Position numbers and translations under genes: made by a program. This document shows positions 23,287 through 35,355 of a stretch of DNA of 64,000 bases, piece by piece; within the stretch, counting starts at the first letter, position 1, and each line of letters starts with the position of its first letter. The notes under the pieces were generated by a model. The model saw only the letters and a program-made list of their open reading frames with translations. It did not search any database and had not been told where the DNA came from. The stretch comes from Triticum aestivum (Eukaryota > Streptophyta > Magnoliopsida > Poales > Poaceae). The stretch spans positions 308,839,193 through 308,903,192 of the forward strand of contig NC_057802.1 of NCBI RefSeq assembly GCF_018294505.1, read 5' to 3'.

Positions 23287-25513
23287 ATGTCCGGATCCAG
23301 CCGTCAAGGCCGATGGGTGGCTTCTTCTGTCACAGAGGAGGATATTGCGAAGCTCCGCGCAGCGAGGTATCTGACCCCGGAAATCCTTCATCAGCTTCCT
23401 GCACAGGGGAAGGTCGTTCCTACCCCCAAATCCGGCGAGAGGGTAGTGTTTGTGTCCCACTTCCTCCATGGGTTAGGGTACCAGGTGTCTACAGAGGGGC
23501 GAGAATGCTGATTCCCACACTGTACCAGGTGTGTGCAGAGGGGGGGCGAGAGCGGGGAGCCCGACGGTGATACCCGCCCTGAGGACGAATTAGACGCTGT
23601 GTTCGGGGAAACCGAAACTCTTTTGCCCAAGGGCAAAAATGCGGAGGAAGCTCTCCATGGCGAAAAGCGGGCTGCTTCCGAAGATCAGGAGGGGAAGCCT
23701 TCCAAGAGAGGAAAAATGCCATCGTAAGTGAGGCTGGGGCACTTTAAACGTACCTCATTCTTTTCCTATTAGTGAAGTAATCATCCGACATATGCACATC
23801 CACACAGGTTAACGCCTGGTGTTTCTCAATCGTCCTCCTCCTCGGGAGACCTTCTTCCGGAGATGATGGAGAGTGACACGCCATCTCCGGCTTCTTCGCC
23901 CAACTGGGGGGATGATACCGAGGTATCGTCCCGAAGGGCTCCTCCCCATCGTCAAGCGGTGCAGGAAACGAAGAAGGCGTTATCCGAAGGTGGTGCCTCT
24001 GTCACCCTGGGTTCGGGAATCAAGAATGACGGCGCTGAACCGTCCGGTTTACAGCCGGAGATGATTCTGGGGGAGAGTAAGCAGATTCCTTCAAAGGAAT
24101 GCCGTACTCCGGCGGTGGTTTCCGAAGACCCCGGAGTGCCGGAAATGCTGACGGACATGCTGCGGCGAGCGTCCATTTCAGAGAAGCACCGTGCCTTGAT
24201 GGTTACGGTGGTCAAAAAGGTTCAATCCACGAAAAGGGGATTGAACGAGGCCTTCTCGAGCCTTCTAAGAGGTTTTGAGGTTTGTGATGTAGTTTTGCCA
24301 GTTGAATGATATTGATAGAATGCACCTGTTGTATATGCAGTAGCCCCTGAGACTCAGATTGCCTTCCGAAGGGAGCGATCGGAGGATCAAAAAGATATGC
24401 TCAGTTACTAACCTTGATTTAACATGGAATACAGGCTGCCTCCCCTCCTATGGCTACCCGAAATACGGAAGTGGCCGAACTACAGCGAAAGCTGGATATT
24501 GCAGAAGATGACATTGCATTGATCAACAGGCGTCTTGACGACTCGCAAGGTATATATTGCGAGCATTCCTTACACCAATGTTCTTGCAATGTAGGCCTGA
24601 AGCCGAAGAGGGTTTTATATGAAATGTGCATGATTGCAGATGGTGCTGCCGCCGTTGAAGCTCTTCGGGCGGAGCTAGCCCGGGCCAAGGAGCAGGCCCG
24701 GTGTAGTGATGCGGCTGCCGAGAAGGCATCGGCTGATCTAAGAGCCAAACAGGCAGCTCGGCGCCGAAGTGAGGAGAAAATATCCGCACTAGCGCTTGAA
24801 TTGAAGAATACTGCAAGTCGCTATGAATTCCTTGAGAAGGAGAATAAAGCCAAAATGGCTGAACTTGATAAGGCCGTACGAGAGGCGAGTGAAGCTCGGT
24901 CTGAATCTAGGGTAGCTCGTGAAGAGATTCGGCAGGCTAAGGAGATAGCGGCCGGTAAGCCGTTTTGCTTCAGATTAAGTTTGGCGATCCGGACTATGCT
25001 CAGCAAAACCAGGTCTGGAGTTCTCCAACTGAATTTTTGGACTTGCCAAAGAGTTCTTCCGATGCAGTGCAATTTTACCAAGCGCAAGGGGGGTAAGCAA
25101 CGGAGAAGCTTTTCTGGTCACAATTTGGCGCATCAAAGCGCCCTCTGTTGCCAAATGAACAGATGTCCCAGTGGGCCGAGCTTCATAGGATATCCAGCGA
25201 CGCCATGAAGAACGTCATAATCCGGTTGTGGCCGAGTGAGCCTGTTTCCAAGAGCTATTTTGGCCTGGTGCGGTGTCTTGTTGATGCGGTGCCGCGTATC
25301 GATGCTGCGAAGCGGTCGGCATGCACTGAGGGTGCATGGATGGCCTTTGCCCGATTCAAGACGTTCTAGGGGAAGATGAAGGCCGTCGATGTTGCGGCGA
25401 AGAGTCCGCCCAAGGGCAAGGACCGTAATGAGCCGGAGCATTATTTTGAAGACGTCCTGGAAGCCGCCCGCCTGATAGAGGGTCAATGCTCGAAGAACAT
25501 AATGTTCGAGTGA
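23287..25513 (+). pseudogene. Antisense multi-exon gene of Gypsy-1 (Transposase_28-type), degraded
   Basis: Encoded opposite to gag. Exon 1 (ATG 23287) gives MSGSSRQGRWVASSV and a GERVVFVSHFLHGLG motif, then the rest of the N-terminal domain is deleted. Clear GT-AG introns are 23724-23807, 24280-24434 and 24550-24639, each joining frames correctly. Exons 3-5 encode an acidic Ser/Pro-rich stretch, then a long coiled coil (VAELQRKLDIAEDD, ALRAELARAKEQAR). The last exon holds LHRISSDAMKNVIIRLWPSE and ends at TGA 25511-25513. A frameshift follows 24954, and in-frame stops lie near 25093 and 25367. The family is known from plant Gypsy elements but its function is not. Confidence 0.75.
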
Positions 25514-26420
25514 GGTGTATTAGAATTGTAAAAGACAATTTTATAATTGACCTATTTTATATTTTTGCTCCAAAGCTTGAATTCCTCTTGTGCGGCCGTT
25601 TTAATATAATCTGAAAGTTTTCCAGTCATCGGCTTGAGCCCCCTCGTAGGAAGTACGGGGGTGTTCGAAAAAGCATTTAATCACTCTTTATCCAATGTCT
25701 TGGTCCATAAAGGAGGTGATAATGCAGCAAACCAGCCAATCGGACTATAAGGCGTTAACACTTTCACTTAGCCATAGGAGTTTCACGGTGGGGCTACGAC
25801 ATAGCTCCTGGTATGTATGAGGCGTATAATGCCTTTGATCTGAAAAATATCCCTCGTGTGACACGGAGAATCGCTAAGGATTCCAAGAAGTCGTCAAGTG
25901 GTTGACCAGCTCTCGCCGCATCATGACAGTCAGTTTTCGGCTTTCTCTACTGAGGTGCTCGTCCGGTTTAGACCAGGGCACAATCGGAGTAGTTCTCCCT
26001 TTACTACCCTAGCCGATAGAGCGGAACGTAGGGTAGCAAGCACAGGAGCTGGGCAACCCAACTATTGACCCAAGACAATGATTCGGAGTTGATGCATATA
26101 AGGCCAAACTTGCGACGCCGAAGTACGCTATAGAGTTGTTCGGACTTTTACTGGCGACTCTTTCGCTCCCATACCGAGCCCCTGGCAGGGTATGCCGAGG
26201 TGCATCTGTAACGCAGCCGTTGAGGCCGTACTCATTGTTGAAAGAGTATGAAAGATTAGTTCGGACGAGGTTTACTGGGAGCAGAGCAATACGCCAATGA
26301 AGAATTTATGTATATATATAATAATAAAAAAGAAACCACAAGCCCGGCTATTTGACATGCTCGGGGGTCGGGAACAGAGGAAAAAGGGCATAGTAGAGGC
26401 TCGGAATAAAGAGTGTGGTT
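25514..26420 (+). other. 3' flank of the antisense gene in Gypsy-1
   Basis: No coding frame. It holds the probable 3' untranslated region of the antisense gene and about 900 bp up to the broken end of gag. In a full element pol would lie here, so the deletion junction is probably near 26300-26420, close to an AT-rich TATATATATAATAATAA run at 26312. Confidence 0.5.
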
Positions 26421-28500
26421 GAAGGCTGCGAGGGCTTCTACGTCCAGACAGTCGACAATTTGGTTCTTTTTTACAAAGAACCTAGTCCATAGCTCCCTGG
26501 CTGACTCACCGGGCTGCTGGACAATATGACTTAAGTCATCGGCATCTAGTGGCCGGACATATGTTCCTTGGAAGTTGTCTCGAAAGGTATCTTCCAAGTC
26601 CTTCCAGCTACAAATAGAATTTTCTGGCAAACTATTTAGCCAGTACCGAGCTGGCCCTTTAAGCTTGAGAGGTATGTATTTAATGGCATGAAGGTCGTCT
26701 CCGCGAGCCATCTGGATATGGAGGAGGTAATCCTCAATCCATACCGTGGGATCTGTTGTTCCATCATATGATTTGATGTTAATGGGTTTAAACCCGTCTG
26801 GAAATTCATGCTCCATTACCTCGTCGGTGAAGCAGAGAGGGTGTGCGGCTCCTCTATGTTGAGCCACACTGTGAAGCACCTCCGGCGGACTCCATTTACG
26901 GAGTTCGGACCGGGCGTGGTCGGCTCTGTTGTGTCCGAATAGGTGACCGTCATCACTGGTCGGGGTATGTCCCCGCGATCTGTGTATTGACTTCGTGTGT
27001 CCTGTTCTACCCTTCAAGTCCTGTTGGATGTCGCGAGTGTTCCCCCGAGCTGTTTTGTTCTTGCTTTGATGGCCAGATGGGTTGGTATGGTGCTCTGCTT
27101 GGGCTGCTGCTTTATCCGGACCAAACTATGGTCGGCCTACAGCCTTATTCGATGGTGGTGTGGGCTCCAACGCCCTGCCATCGTATTGAGAGGGCCACCT
27201 GCTCTTGGGGTGTCTCTTTTCTGGGCCAATAAGGCCGTATTCTTCGGCAGTCAAGACCTCGGTCCATCTATCATTGAGCAAATCTTGGCTCGCATGAAGC
27301 TGCAGCTGCTTCTTTCTTAAGCTCCTTGCAGTGGCTATGAGCTGTTGTTTATCGCGCTCCTGTTGGAGAGGTTCCTTAGGCACGATAAAAATCCTCATTG
27401 TCGAGGATCTCCTCTTCCTCGGAGAGTGGGAGATAATTGCTATCCTCTGAGTCTCCATATGTTGCCTGTTCATCAAGGTTGTCTCGCCCACCTTCCTGTT
27501 CCTCCTGTTCGGATCCTTCCTCAACAGGGTCTTCAACGTCCGGAGTGTTGTCTTCTCCGGTGCTGGTATTATTTTCTCTTGAGCATCGTGACTTAGAGTG
27601 GCACAGGGCACGCCGGTGTTCGGACTGTGTACCAGGAGATTTATCCTCAACTGGGTCTTCCTTGTCATCGCCGAAAGCGTCGTTGGGTGTGTCTATCATG
27701 CACACGTCGTACCATGAAGTGGCCACCCCGCGTCTAGCGGGTAGTGAGTTCTGGCCTTGCCCCTCATCGTCGTCCATACTTTTGATGTCTTCGGGGCCGA
27801 GGTCGAGCGTGTTGGTTGGTTCTTCGACAGTGGCTATGAAGTGGGTGGCGGGTGGGAAGCAAAATTCTCCATCATCAGTCGTGAGTTCGAACCGAACATA
27901 GTTCGGTGGTGAGTCGCCTGCCAGAGATAGGTTTTTTAGTGAGTTTGGTACATCGCCCATGGGCGAGTGTTGGAAGACGTCTGCGGTGCTGAACTTGAGG
28001 ATCGATAACCGATCGAGTTCAGTATCTGCGGACTCGCAAGGTTCGGAACTTGTTGCCGGGGACGAGTCCGGGGTTCCGCTGATGCGGATATCATATGCAG
28101 TAGAGTCTGTGAGCGGCTCCAACGCCGCGGAATCGGTAGCCCCCGTGATGGGGTTGAGCTTCCCATCCTGGGACGACTTGATCTGCTCCGGATCTAAGGC
28201 CAGAGTTGCTGCGGGAGCTATCTCCTGGATGCGGCCCGATGACAGGTTTAAGCCATGTCCATCGGGGCGGCGGGGAGCGATTGCTGCAGTGTCGAATCCG
28301 TCGAACATCAAGTCTCCACGGATGTCCGCAACGTAGTTCAAGTTCCCGAATCTGACCTGATGGCCAGGGGCGTAGCTGTCGATCTACTCCAGATGGCAAA
28401 GCGAGTTGGCCCACAGTACGAAGCTGCCGAACACGAAGATCTGTCCGGGGAGAAAGGTTTCTCCCTGGACAACGTCATCATCGACGATTGAAGGGGCCAT
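26420..28500 (-). pseudogene. Gag of Gypsy-1, decayed and 3'-truncated
   Basis: Starts at the ATG 28498-28500 (MAPSIVDDDVVQGETF), 50 bp inside the 5' LTR. After an in-frame TAG near 28386 the frame stays open for over 300 codons with an acidic Ser/Asp-rich N-terminal region. Frame changes near 27400 and 27030 lead to the Retrotrans_gag domain at about 26430-26830. This is marked by WIEDYLLHIQMARGDD, GPARYWLNSLPENSI, SWKDLEDTFRDNFQGTY and QQPGESARELWTRF. The coding match ends near 26420 within the domain's C-terminal part. No zinc knuckle or protease follows. Confidence 0.8.
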
Positions 28501-28548
28501 CAAACCTTTTGTCGACGAGACAGTGGAACTCTCAATGAAAGCACCAAT

Positions 28549-29027
28549 GTTGGTGTCAAAACCGGCGGATCTCGGGTAGGGGGTCCCGAACTGTGCGTCT
28601 AGGATCGATGGTAACAGGAGACGGGGGACATGATGTTTACCCAGGTTCGGGCCCTCTCTATGGAGGTAATACCCTACTTCCTGCTTGATTGATCTTGATG
28701 AATATGAGTGTTACAAGAGTTGATCTACCACGAGATCGTAATGGCTAAACCCTAGGACCCTAGCCTATATGAATATGGTAATGAATGTGTAATATCCGGA
28801 CTATGCTCTCCAGTTTATATAGACACCGGAGAGATCTAGGGTTACATGGGGTCGGTTACATAAGAAGGAATCTTCATAGCTGGTCGCCTAGCTTGCCTTC
28901 CACGCCAAGGAAAGTCCAATCTGGACACGGGTATGGTCTTTGGTCTTTACGTCTTCACAGCCCATCAGTCCGGCCCAATGAATAACAGGTCGGACGCCCG
29001 AGGACCCCTTAGTCTAGGACTCCCTCA
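28549..29027 (-). repeat. 5' LTR of Gypsy-1
   Basis: 479 bp; the plus strand runs TGTTGGTGTCAAAACCGGCG to TAGGACTCCCTCA. Directly inside (28530-28548) the minus strand reads TTGGTGCTTTCATTGAGAG, the probable primer-binding site. Confidence 0.9.
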
Positions 29028-30160
29028 GTGGATACGAGGGTTTACTGGTCCGGCTGCCGTCGCCGGAAAATAACAGGAGGTGTGGGTGAGTAGAGGAATG
29101 GCTTGGCCAGCAATGGAGTAGGGTGGGGCGGTGCGGCCTGTGCGGCAGCACAGCCGGCCACGGGAGGCAGGAGCAGGCAGTCCCACCAGCGCTGGTTTGG
29201 GCGGCTGGGGCAAGAATATCAGATATTGAAGAAGCAGCACGGTCGTTGGATGCTGCTGCTAGAATCGTTTGTGGACTAAGTTGACAAAGCCTTTCGTACA
29301 CGTCAACCTAGTAGACCCACAATTCAGCCTCCAAATCTGTCCCAAACAGCATACAGCCCGAAATTTCTAGCCAGGTTCAAATTAATATAAAAACTAAACA
29401 TACCTTAATTTAAATCCAATGAAATTTGACCAGCACAAAAACAATGAAATTTAAAATATCAAAATCCAAAAGAAAAAAGTATTTTGGAACTAATTACCTG
29501 TTTGCTGTATTTTTTTCATTTTACAACCCATTTATTATTACCTATAACCCATTTCTTATTATTTATAGCCCATTTTCTGGGAAAATGCATCCCTCCTCAT
29601 CTTGAAAGATTTCCGGCCTAGCAGGGCATAGAAAAGCAAGTAGGCCTACGTTGGTTATTCTGCAAAAAACAAAATAGCTGGGCTAACCATTTTCAGAAAG
29701 GAAAAAAACAAACTGGGCTGGTCATGTGCTAAACATATGAAATAAAAGCCTGGGCTAGACGGGCTACAGCTCCCGCACACCCAGTTGATACCCTTCTTCG
29801 TCTCGAAAAAACAAAATTACTGCCCGTGCTGCTGGGTCCCTACTGTCATCCTCACCATGCACAGTCAGCTCCTTATTCCTCTCGGTTGTTGACCATGTTG
29901 ACAACACCGGAGGGCGGCGCCGCGGCGAGCGAACCAAGGTGGAGGACGATGGTGAGGCCTCGGATGGGAACGAATAGGAGCCAGGGAAGATGCACAGAGT
30001 TTTAGGGTGCGATGTGGCCATGATGCGTGCGCGGCAGCACAACCAGCTATGGGAGGCGGGAGCAGGCGCAGGAAGAAGGGACTGAAGAAACACGACAGAC
30101 ATTGAATGTCAATCCAACGGTCAAGGTTGGCACAATCGTTTGTTGACTAAGCCGACACCA
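29028..30160 (+). repeat. CACTA duplication: end of unit B, AT-rich spacer, partial unit C
   Basis: 29028-29340 continues unit B after Gypsy-1 and matches 21560-21890 (CAGGAGGTGTGGGTGAGTAGA, GCTGGTTTGGGCGGCTGG, CTAAGTTGACAAAGCC). 29341-29814 is AT-rich with no gene. 29815-30160 is a shorter, more diverged third unit (CTGCTGGGTCCCTACTGTCA, GAGGACGATGGTGAGGCCT, GGGAGGCGGGAGCAGG). Confidence 0.7.
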
Positions 30161-30317
30161 AGTAGCATACTTTTTTATATATAGGAAGAAAATAAAAACT
30201 AAGCTCGTTTGCTTGATAACATTCCCAAAACTGCGACCGTTCAATCTTGCGTTGCAACTAAAACTGCAAGGAAAATGCGTCCGTCTGCCGTCCTCCTCCC
30301 AGGGAACGTTCGCCACA

Positions 30318-30540
30318 TAAGTGACTAGCACCCTTGATTTTCAACCGAGAGGCCTTGGGTTCAAGTCCCAGGAACTCTCAATTTTGTCCTCCTTCCTTCC
30401 TCGCAAAAAAAAGAAAGAAAATCAAAAACTTGAGAAGGCGTATAGAACAAGCTAGTGTACCAGTAAAGAGACGTTGCCGAGTTTTAGAAAAAAGAGAGAC
30501 GTGCTCCTGTAGCTGGTTCGAATCCAAAACTAGACTATGA
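30318..30540 (+). other. Two Pol III B-box-like motifs, possible tRNA/SINE remnants
   Basis: GGGTTCAAGTCCCA at 30357-30370 sits in a context able to form a T-arm and is followed by an A-rich stretch. GGTTCGAATCC occurs at 30515-30525. No complete tRNA cloverleaf with A box was found, so these may be remnants of a tRNA-derived SINE. Confidence 0.35.
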
Positions 30541-30571
30541 ATATATATGGTGCTATGCTACTCTGCAAGTA

Positions 30572-31332
30572 ATGAAACTGACATATCCAACATTCGCTTC
30601 TCCTCTTCTCTACTTACTCTGCCTAGCATCAGAAGCTATGTCCGCAGCAACCATGTCCGCTGGCTGCTCGTCCACCTGCTCTTCAGCAGGCAACAACCAG
30701 ATATGCGCCAAGTCGCCACCCGTACCATCGCCTGTGGGTCTCATCACACCCCCGCCGGCACACGCACCGCAGCCGGTTGCTCATTGCAACCCGCTGCTGT
30801 TGGTGTGGTGCCACTGCTACAAATCACGCAGAGTCATCCGTCGCGTCTCAACCACAATCCTCAACCCTGGCTGAGTCTTCTACAAATGCCCGAATCATGG
30901 GGTAATAATATGTTTAAGTGTTGTTCTGCTGCTTTCAGTTGCTGATTTTTTTAATACTTTTGTTGATGATCTTCCAATTTGATTCGTGCAGAAAAGGGAA
31001 GATTCATGTGGTTTGTATTTCTGGGAAGTTGCTGATGTGGGGGAATGCAACTATGCTGATTATTTGGTTAGCCGGGGAATCCCAATACCAGCAGGTGGGG
31101 TGTTGGACAAGTAACTGAAGGAACGACAGAAGAGGAAGATGCAGAGCAAAAAGTTAAAGATGCAGTTCCTCTGATCATGGCCAAGCAACAGCTGCTGAAC
31201 GGCCTTGACAGCAATGAGGAGATGAAAGAGCTTGTGAAGATAATGGGCAAAATCAATGTGCTCTGTAGGATGATTGTCTCTTTATTTGCAGTGCATGTAG
31301 CACTCGTGATGTATTTAGTGGCTATGACATGA
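30572..31332 (+). pseudogene. GRF-type zinc-finger-like gene carried in the CACTA
   Basis: Two exons. Exon 1 (ATG 30572, or 30638) encodes a Ser/Ala/Pro-rich N-terminus then WCHCYKSRRVIRRVS and VFYKCPNHG. A 90 bp GT-AG intron (30902-30991) joins in phase to a second exon with SCGLYFWEVADVGECNYADYL. The C-x-C ... NPG ... FYxCP ... C..YFW layout matches zf-GRF, a small zinc domain that binds nucleic acid in other proteins. An in-frame TGA (30872-30874) falls at the position usually held by Arg, and a frameshift follows the GGV near 31100. The rest (LNGLDSNEEMKELVKIMGK, then a hydrophobic segment VHVALVMYLV) is legible in another frame. It is convergent with the transposase gene. Confidence 0.65.
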
Positions 31333-31836
31333 GCACTTTGGTGAAACTAGTAATGAATGAAACCTGTGTAGCAGGCTGGGCATAGTGTTGTGAACATCTA
31401 ATGATTTCTATTAACGGAATTGGGGGGCTATCCCCTTTTGCTCATAAATAAATAGCAGAGGCCCTTTTGGTAATAAATAAATAAATTAGCAGAGGCCCTG
31501 TCAGGTCAGCTTTGTTCCCATTCGAAAACGTCGAGCAAATTGCAGTCCAACAACAAACTATGTCATCAAATTCAAGTTTCACAGCCAAATATGAGTACAA
31601 CTAAACAACAATGTCATCATGTTTTAGTCGTCATACAATCACCAAACAGAAATCAACATACATAACAAGTGATGTTCTCACAGCAAAATACTAAACACCA
31701 CATTCATCAAGTTTCAGTTGTCATAGCAAACACAATTTCACATAGTAGATAAAAAAACGTCTCCTGACAGGCAAATACGACAAAAGCAATCTAATCATCA
31801 TCCGCAGCAGCAGCGTCAACATCTTCGCCATGTGCA
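31333..31836. other. Convergent intergenic spacer inside the CACTA
   Basis: No open frame of note. It lies between the 3' ends of the GRF-like gene and the transposase and contains short repeats such as AGCAGAGGCCCTTTTGGTAATAAATAAATAA (two partial copies, 31450-31500). It is probably 3' untranslated sequence for both. Confidence 0.45.
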
Positions 31837-34800
31837 TCAGTCTGAATCATAATTCCCCACAGTGTCATTTTCTTCTTCATCCTCAATGTCCTCGAATGTT
31901 GGCTTCTTCTTGATCAACTCTTGTATGTCCACAGCACGACAGACAATCTTTTCGCCAGCGTCATTGACGTGATGGTTCTCAAAGATATTAGGAACATCTG
32001 TGGAATCTTGTACATCAGGAGCGGTGTAAGCATCATCTTGTTGTGCAAGTTCATTAAACGAATTCCTCTGCTCAAACCTTTGCAATACTCTCCAGTCATC
32101 GCTATGTGCAAATGTGTCTTCCAAGAAAAGTATTTGTGTTGCTTGATTTGCCAAAATAAAAGGCTCGTTGGTCTGGTACGCTGCCTTGACATTGATGGAT
32201 TTGAAATAATCATCAGCTTTGGGTTTTACGATCCTGGAAAACAGGTTATACCAATGACAGCACAACAGAACCACACACCGGTGATCCTCAAAACTGCAGA
32301 TATACTGCAACTGAACAATGTCTGTTATGTTAGCATACATTTCAGTTGTCACTCTGCCGTACGTATTCGTGCTCATGATGGCACTGTTTTGTGTCTTCCT
32401 GCCTTCGTCGCGTGCAAGGGTGTTGTAGCGCACATCTCCAACAACACAAGATTCATAATGTCTTACCCGAGTATCAGGACCCATTGCTAGTGCGTAAAGG
32501 GCATCATCAACTGCCTGCCCATCCTCCCGCATCTTCTTAACCTATGTTTAGAAAATAGACAAGCTGGTCATCTTATGTACTCAATATATTAAAAAAACTG
32601 ACAGTGCAATTCAAAAGCTTACATGGCTCTTGAACCATTTCACAAATCCTGCCATAACTAGTTTGTCAATGTTTCTTGGATTTTGCGGTAGTAACTCATT
32701 TTTGTAGATGCTGCACAACATATTGATCGCGTCAAACATCTAAATATATAAGAATGTGCTGCAAGTTTAGTAGATTACGATGTATAAGCTGCAGTACTTA
32801 GCACTTACTTGATATAAGGTAGTATCTCAGGATAGTCATTCAACACATACCAAACCATTTTGTCCAAATCTTTAGGTTTGTCCTCTTGTCGACTCTTCCC
32901 TGTAACTCGAACAGAAAATCGAAAACATTGAGCCCGGGATTGTCTTCACCCACCTCTTTGCTAAGCAGATTAGCTGTTTCAATGTATTTTGAGCAGAATG
33001 TCAATGCTTCTGTAGAAATGTAGGCCTCTGCAATGGAACCCTCGGGTCTAGATCTGTTCCTAACATAGCCCTTGAAAGTGCCTAGCCGCCTTTCAATAGG
33101 GTACATCCAGCCATACTGTACTAGACCTCTAAGTAGTGCCTCATCAGGTAGATGAACAGACAAATGCACCATCACATCAAAGAAGGCTGGAGGATATATC
33201 TTCTCAAGGTCGCATAGGATAGTTGGTATCTTGTCTCTAAGACGCTCCAAAGCATCTATCCAGATATTTCTACTGCAGAGTTCCCTGAAGAATTGTCCCA
33301 ACTCTGCAACTGCTTTGTATAAGTCAGGGCGGCCCAATCCTCTAAGGATAACAGGTAAAACCCTTTGAAGTAGGACGTGGCAGTCATGAGTTTTCAACCC
33401 ATGTACCTTGTTTCCATCTGCACCGACTCTCCTTTCAAGGTTGGAAGCAAATGCATGTGGGAATCTCACACATGACAGGACGTCGCAAAATTCTTTTCTT
33501 TTTACCTTGTCCAAGACGTACACAACTGGTGCCATATCCGTGGTTTACCTTCATTTTGCACCTGCAAATCCTTTCTGATACCCAGGTGTGTCAAATCAAT
33601 CCTAGATTTTAAGGTATCTTTCTTCTTGCCTTCAATATTAAGAAGTGTGCCGATAATGCTGTCACATATATTTTTCTCGATGTGCATCACATCAAGATTA
33701 TGCCACAGATCCAAATCTTTCCAATACTCCAAGTCCCACAAAGTGGACCTGCGGGTAAACAATAATCTCTCTTCTGCTCTGCCATGCTTCCTTTTCCCGC
33801 TACCATTACCAGGATGGTTTCCTAGTGTAATATGCCTGACCTTCTCTAATTCCACTTGCAAATCATCGGCGGTGAGCCTCTTTGGCGCATCACGATTTTC
33901 ATGCTTTGCATTGAACACATGTCTTCGGTATTTTGTAGGACGTGGCTTGTCCTTGGCAAGGAAACGGCGGTGTCCAATGTAACAGATCTTGCTAAGTATT
34001 GTGTATGACAGCGGATTCCTCTCACAGCGAACACATGCATTGTAACCATGTGTCGTTCGCCCTGACATAGTGCCCAAAGCCGGATTATCATGGATGCACC
34101 AAATTATAACATCACGCAGAAAGGAATCAGCTGGTGGGCTGCTATATAGGTCTCGAGTGAGTACACCCCTCCAAAGCTGCTCAAGTTCCTCCACAAGAGG
34201 CTCCATGAATAAATCAAAATCCTTTCCAGGGCTTTTTGGACCTGGGATGAGCAAGGCCATCATGTAGTTTGATTCTTTGGTGCAGACATTTGGAGGCATG
34301 TTGTAAGGGATGACAAGCACTGGCCACATGCTATATGTGGCGCTCTGGTGGCCAAATGGGTTAAATCCATCTGAAGCTAAGCCAAGTCTAATGTTTCTTG
34401 GGTCAGCAGCAAACTTTTTGTGTTTCTGATTGAAGCTTTGCCACTCACTACCATGAGATGGATGGCTCATTACATTCTGATCTCTGTACTCCTGGTTCCT
34501 AGAATGCCATAGTACATCCTCTCTTGTTTCAGCATCATGAAACAACCTCTGCAATCTTGGTATAATTGGAAAATGTCTCAGAACATTATTAGAAATCCTC
34601 TTCACAGCATCACCATCTTTCCATCTTGATGATTTGCATTTCGGGCATTCACTTAAGTTGGCATAATCCTTCCGGAAAAGAACACAATTATTCTTACAAA
34701 CATGGATCATATCATATCCAATTCCAACTGCACGAAGGAAATTCTTCATTTTACTGTAGGTGTGTGGCAGCTCAGACGCATCTGGGAAAGATTTGCGGAA

Positions 34801-35355
34801 AGCAGCCAACATCACATCGAATGATTTGTTGGTCATCCGCTCAGATGTCTTCACCTGAAGAATGGTGACCATAGCTGAGAATACTGACAACTTATTTCCT
34901 GGGGTGACAGCCACGTTGCATTGTTGCAACATGCGGGCCCACCATTTTTCTTCTATAGGTGAAAGTTCACGAAATGCACGAGCATTTCATAGCATTGTTT
35001 CAGTGTTGGTCAAACTCACTGGCTCCGCCACCACCACCTCCTCCTCCCCTTCCACCTGAGCATCAGGCATATCAAGATGGTGATCTGCTGCTTCCACATA
35101 GTCAGTAACATTGTCATTCACAACTTCACCATGATGAACCCACCTAGTATATGTGACCGACATCCCATACAAGTGTAGATGATTTTGCACAGTTGACTGG
35201 GGTCTTGTAACTGAGTTCATACAACTACTACACGGGCAGAGCACATCTGATTTCGGACCACCGTACTCAGCTCTGATAAAGTTCATGATGTTTTCAACCC
35301 CCTCGACATATGCAGCGGAGAATCTTCGAGCAGAAGTTATCCAAGTCCTGTCCAT
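31837..35355 (-). pseudogene. CACTA transposase (TNP2 / Transposase_21) with a few breaks
   Basis: Catalyses excision and insertion of En/Spm-type elements. Start MDRTWITSARRFSAAYVEG at 35355. Order: Transpos_assoc (35355-35100, CPCSSCMN zinc residues), Transposase_21 core (34930-33550, GFNPFGHQSATYSMWPV, WCIHDNPALG, HNLDVMHIEKNICDSIIGT), DUF4218 (33535-32900, HDCHVLLQRVLPV, VHLSVHLPDEA, GWMYPIERRLG). After introns comes DUF4216 (32532-31837, TNTYGRVTTEMYANITDIVQ, VVLLCCHWYNLF). Breaks are an in-frame TGA at 34987-34989, a one-base shift near 33525, and a shift near 32910. Two introns separate a small middle exon at about 32735-32610. Otherwise domains are near complete. Confidence 0.88.

Larger units (their letters stand above)
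22286..29027 (-). mobile_element. Gypsy-1: non-autonomous Gypsy element with gag and antisense gene, no pol
   Basis: A 6.7 kb minus-strand element with LTRs at 28549-29027 (5') and 22286-22765 (3'). The flanks are GTGCG and GTGGA, an imperfect target duplication. Gag lies next to the 5' LTR. A plus-strand multi-exon gene lies next to the 3' LTR. Protease, RT, RNase H and integrase are absent: gag coding stops near 26420 and the following 900 bp is the 3' region of the antisense gene. It is probably a deletion derivative that moved, or could move, with help from autonomous relatives. Confidence 0.85.
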
